64,000 nt of DNA from JAHEEL01 sp963700375 (lineage in GTDB: Bacteria > Actinomycetota > Acidimicrobiia > Spongiisociales > UBA5794), in the NCBI GenBank assembly GCA_963700375.1, contig CAVOXF010000004.1, positions 186,001 to 250,000 on the forward strand, written 5' to 3'. This document shows, piece by piece, positions 61,320 to 64,000 of this stretch; position 1 is the stretch's first letter, and the number at the start of each line of letters is the position of its first letter. Under the pieces are notes generated by a model. That model did no database searches. It was not told the origin of the DNA and saw nothing but the letters and a program-made list of their open reading frames with translations. The position numbers were made by a program, and so were the translations under genes.

Positions 61320-62717
61320 TCAGTCCATGTCGGAGATTGCGGCGCGAGCGGCGTGGTATCCGCACATCCCATGCACTCCGGCGCCGGGGGGTGTTGCAGA
61401 TGAGCACAGGTAGAGCCCGACGCCGATTCGATACGGCCTCACTTTCGAGACGTTGAGGAGTCGTCGGACGGCAAATGCGCCACCTGCGATGTCGCCGCCA
61501 ACGTAGTTGGGGTTGTGCTGTTGGAACGCCTCCGGACCCATTGTGTGCCGGGCGAGGATGCGATCTCGGAAGCCTGGGGCAAACCGTTCGATCTGGAATT
61601 CGATGGCGTCCGTCAAGTCACGGTCCGAGAAAGCCGGAACATGGCAGTAGCCCCAGGCGGTCTGTTTCCCTTCCGGCGCCCGGGTGGGGTCAAACAGCGA
61701 TTGCTGGGCGACAATCACGTAGGGTCGTTGCGGGTGCCCGCCCGAATGGACCTCAGCTTCGGCAGCCTCGATCTCCTCGTAGGTACCTCCGACGTGTACG
61801 GTGCCGGCTCGCCCGCTCACCTCATCGGTCCACGGGATCGGCCCGTCGAGGGCCCAGTCGACCTTGAAGACGCCCGGTCCGCTGCGCCATCGGACGAAGC
61901 GTCGCCGCACCCCGGGATCGAGCCGACGGCCGCCGATCCGCACGGCAGCATCGGGCATGACATCGAGAAGCGCGATTGGTGCTGCAGGGAGATCGTCCAT
62001 TGAACGCACCGATCGCCCGGTCTCGACAGCGCCGCCACCGCCGATGATCAGTTCCGTCATCTCCTCCGCAAGGCGTTGCGAGCCGCCGCGAACGAGCGGC
62101 CATCCGTGGGCGTGCGCTATCGCCGCGAACAGGGCCGAGAGCGCACCGGTGAGGGGTGTCCCGAACGGCGCGATGGCATGCGCCGCCATGCCGGCATGGA
62201 GCGCGCGACCGGCCTCGGTTCGGAGGCCCCGTGCCATGGCTGAAGCCGGAAGCAGGCCGGGAAGGCCGAACCGTCCCAGGGTCACCGGATGCGGCGGTGG
62301 AACCGGGAGCGGACCGAGGACCTGTGCGACGAGATCATCGGTGTGTTCGACGAGACCGCCGATGATCCGGCGGTAGCGATTGCCGTCCGAGCCGAGAGCC
62401 AAGACGGTGTCGTCGAGGCTTCGGTAGAGGGCGCCGGCTCGACCGCCGTCAAGCGGATGCGTCACCGGAATGTCCGGTTGAATCCAGTCACCGATACCGG
62501 CCGACGCGAAGAACGGCGAAGCGATCCCGAGCGGATGAATCGCCGAACAAACGTCGTGTTCGAAACCGGGGAGCGTCAAGGATTCGGTTCGTGTGCCGCC
62601 TCCGATGGCATCGGAGCCCTCGACGACGAGGACCCGCCTTCCAGATCTCGTGAGCTCCACGCCCGCTGCCAGCCCATTGGGCCCGGCTCCCACCACCACT
62701 GCATCGAACTGACTCAT
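61320..62717 (-). CDS. FAD-dependent phytoene-desaturase-like oxidoreductase
   Basis: 465 aa. VVVGAGPNGLAAGVEL at residues 7-22 is the dinucleotide-binding motif, followed by the RxGGxxxT-like EGSDAIGGGTRTESL; a C-terminal GVGLYLCSSATPPGAGVHGMCGYHAARAA matches the CrtI/PNOR-type FAD motif. Acts on a polyene or other hydrophobic substrate by family; no carotenoid genes adjoin. Normal length. Confidence 0.85.
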   Translation of the reverse strand: MSQFDAVVVGAGPNGLAAGVELTRSGRRVLVVEGSDAIGGGTRTESLTLPGFEHDVCSAIHPLGIASPFFASAGIGDWIQPDIPVTHPLDGGRAGALYRSLDDTVLALGSDGNRYRRIIGGLVEHTDDLVAQVLGPLPVPPPHPVTLGRFGLPGLLPASAMARGLRTEAGRALHAGMAAHAIAPFGTPLTGALSALFAAIAHAHGWPLVRGGSQRLAEEMTELIIGGGGAVETGRSVRSMDDLPAAPIALLDVMPDAAVRIGGRRLDPGVRRRFVRWRSGPGVFKVDWALDGPIPWTDEVSGRAGTVHVGGTYEEIEAAEAEVHSGGHPQRPYVIVAQQSLFDPTRAPEGKQTAWGYCHVPAFSDRDLTDAIEFQIERFAPGFRDRILARHTMGPEAFQQHNPNYVGGDIAGGAFAVRRLLNVSKVRPYRIGVGLYLCSSATPPGAGVHGMCGYHAARAAISDMD

Positions 62718-62887
62718 ACGCCGATTATGCCGATTGGGTGGGGCTTGCCCGACCAGGCGCCGTCGTAGCCTATGGTGGTGGTCGCCTGTGCCCGAGCACC
62801 GGTCCGGAGCGAATCTCGCTCTGGGCCTCCAGCGCCACCATCTGCGGAGCTGCGATCTCGCGCACCCACCACCTAGGCTCGTCGTTC

Positions 62888-63895
62888 ATGGGAGCCTCTG
62901 TTCTGATCATCGGTGCCGGCATGTCGGGACTCGCGGCCGGCCGTTCCCTCGCTGCTGAGGGAATCGTCGTGACGCTCATCGACAAGGGCCGGGCGCTTGG
63001 GGGCCGTATGGCGACGCGGCGGCTCGGTGCAGCAGCTTTCGATCACGGTGCCCAGCATGTCAGCGTCCGCGGCGAACTGTTCGCCGCGGAGGTTCGCCGC
63101 CTCGTTGAACTCGGTACCGTTCGAGTGTGGCTCCGTTCTCAAAGCGTCACACATCCTGAGCGGGGGATCGAGGAACGGTATGTCGGCGTGAATGGGATGC
63201 GTCGCATCCCGGAGGTGCTCGGTGAAGGGCTTCGCGTCATCACCGGCGTCGCCGTGGAACGTATGGCAGTCACCCGGTCCGGTGTTGCTGCGATTGCGGA
63301 AGGCACCACGATCGCGACCGCCGATGCGGCCATTCTCACTCCGCCGGCTCCGCAGACCCTCCAGCTGCTGGAACGCAGTGGCCTGGCGACCGGGCCGATC
63401 GTTGCGGAGCTCGCTGCTGTCGCCTACGACGCCACGCTTGCGGTCATGGCCGTCCTTGACGCTCCGGCCGGTCTTCCTGATGGTCATCGGGCCTTCCTGG
63501 ACGGGCCTGTGGCCTGGCTTGCCGACAATCAGCAGAAGGGCGTATCGCCGGTCCCGGCCCTCACGGTGCATTCGTCGGCCCAATTCGCCGCCGACCATCT
63601 CGAGGCGGATCCAGCCGAATGGTCGGTGGAGCTTCTTGAAACGGCCCAACCTCATCATGCCGGCAACGTGATCGATACGCTGACTCACCGGTGGCGGTAT
63701 GCCCAGCCACGATCGGCGCGCGATGACGGGGCGCGGTTCGTCGAAGCGGCTGCACCGGTTGTACTTGCCGGTGAGCTCTTTGCGGGAGCGAGAGTGGAAG
63801 GCGCGTACGCGGTCCGGTCTCGTTGCCTCCCGGATGGTTCTCGATCTCTTTGCCTGACGGGCCGCGTGGGCGGCGTGATCAGGTGGGCTGGCTGA
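62888..63895 (+). CDS. Renalase-like FAD/NAD(P)-dependent amine oxidoreductase
   Basis: 335 aa. VLIIGAGMSGLAAGRSLAAEG (Rossmann), DKGRALGGRMATRR and FDHGAQHVSVR are the renalase signature, including the GRxxTRR-like arginines. Bacterial renalases oxidise dihydro-nicotinamide isomers. ATG 62888 chosen; upstream codons of the same frame lack the motif. Overlaps the last 17 bases of the convergent partial gene. Confidence 0.8.
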   Translation: MGASVLIIGAGMSGLAAGRSLAAEGIVVTLIDKGRALGGRMATRRLGAAAFDHGAQHVSVRGELFAAEVRRLVELGTVRVWLRSQSVTHPERGIEERYVGVNGMRRIPEVLGEGLRVITGVAVERMAVTRSGVAAIAEGTTIATADAAILTPPAPQTLQLLERSGLATGPIVAELAAVAYDATLAVMAVLDAPAGLPDGHRAFLDGPVAWLADNQQKGVSPVPALTVHSSAQFAADHLEADPAEWSVELLETAQPHHAGNVIDTLTHRWRYAQPRSARDDGARFVEAAAPVVLAGELFAGARVEGAYAVRSRCLPDGSRSLCLTGRVGGVIRWAG

Positions 63896-64000
63896 TTGGC
63901 AGGGTGTCCGGGCTGGCGGTGAGGTTCGGATTCATGACGTCATCTCCTCGATTCTGATCGAGAACGTAGAGCGCGTTGAAACGGGCATAGCCGAAGAGCA
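63879..64000 (-). CDS. Partial protein, C-terminal 40 residues
   Basis: Minus-strand frame open from the window edge, LFGYARFNALYVLDQNRGDDV and onward to TGA at 63879-63881. No start inside, so it begins beyond 64000. A shorter ATG frame of 18 codons within it (63933) has a GAGGAG upstream. Not recognised. Confidence 0.35.
   Translation of the reverse strand, partial: LFGYARFNALYVLDQNRGDDVMNPNLTASPDTLPISQPT

Overview
The window is GC-rich, densely packed actinobacterial DNA. The diagnostic evidence is a complete Pup-proteasome cluster (ATPase, dop, pup, prcB, prcA, pafA, pafB, pafC), a DUF4193 protein, a DivIVA-domain protein, and a long block whose order (HAD phosphatase, small ORF, tlyA, nadK, recN, pyrG, NUDIX, xerD, scpA, scpB, rluB, cmk, der) matches the Rv1692-Rv1713 stretch that I remember from Mycobacterium tuberculosis. 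Membrane and desaturase-like genes suggest a free-living actinomycete, possibly of the Acidimicrobiia, but rank below phylum is inference.

Layout. 1-8.8 kb: a structured intergenic repeat, thiI, a threonine/serine dehydratase, a CREST-type membrane protein, a DivIVA-domain protein, an OmpA-domain protein, an MFS exporter, and a run of overlapping tiny membrane-protein genes ending in trmI. 8.9-18.1 kb: a ferredoxin and the Pup-proteasome system. 18.3-25 kb: helY-like helicase, lipid kinase, DUF4193, polyprenyl-phosphate glycosyltransferase, GNAT, HAD. 25-41.8 kb: the core housekeeping block plus aroA, ispH, a DUF512 radical-SAM protein and an acyl-CoA carboxylase subunit.

42.0-58.0 kb is accessory. 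A tRNA-Pro(GGG) gene is the attachment site of a 6.1-kb integrative element (integrase, IS256-family insertion, SEC-C protein, an unrecognised conserved protein, SRPBCC protein) closed by a perfect 44-bp repeat of the tRNA 3' half. To its right are further broken 3' halves of tRNA-Pro and tRNA-Ala, an integrase remnant, an Eis-like remnant, an ABC transporter plus histidine kinase whose response regulator is cut off by a tRNA-Ala fragment, an APC permease and an MscS channel. 58.2-64 kb: DUF2071, photolyase-related protein, DoxX and two FAD oxidoreductases, a set compatible with light and oxidative stress.

A striking global feature is that ten reading-frame breaks in otherwise well conserved genes (pafA, a small ORF before tlyA, the NUDIX gene three times, scpB, rluB, accD-like, ftsX-like, photolyase) are all single extra bases (+1). 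A sequencing or consensus insertion bias is the simplest explanation. Because direction is uniform and the genes otherwise look functional, the pattern deserves a direct check. No CRISPR array, rRNA, prophage structural genes or recognisable defence system was seen.
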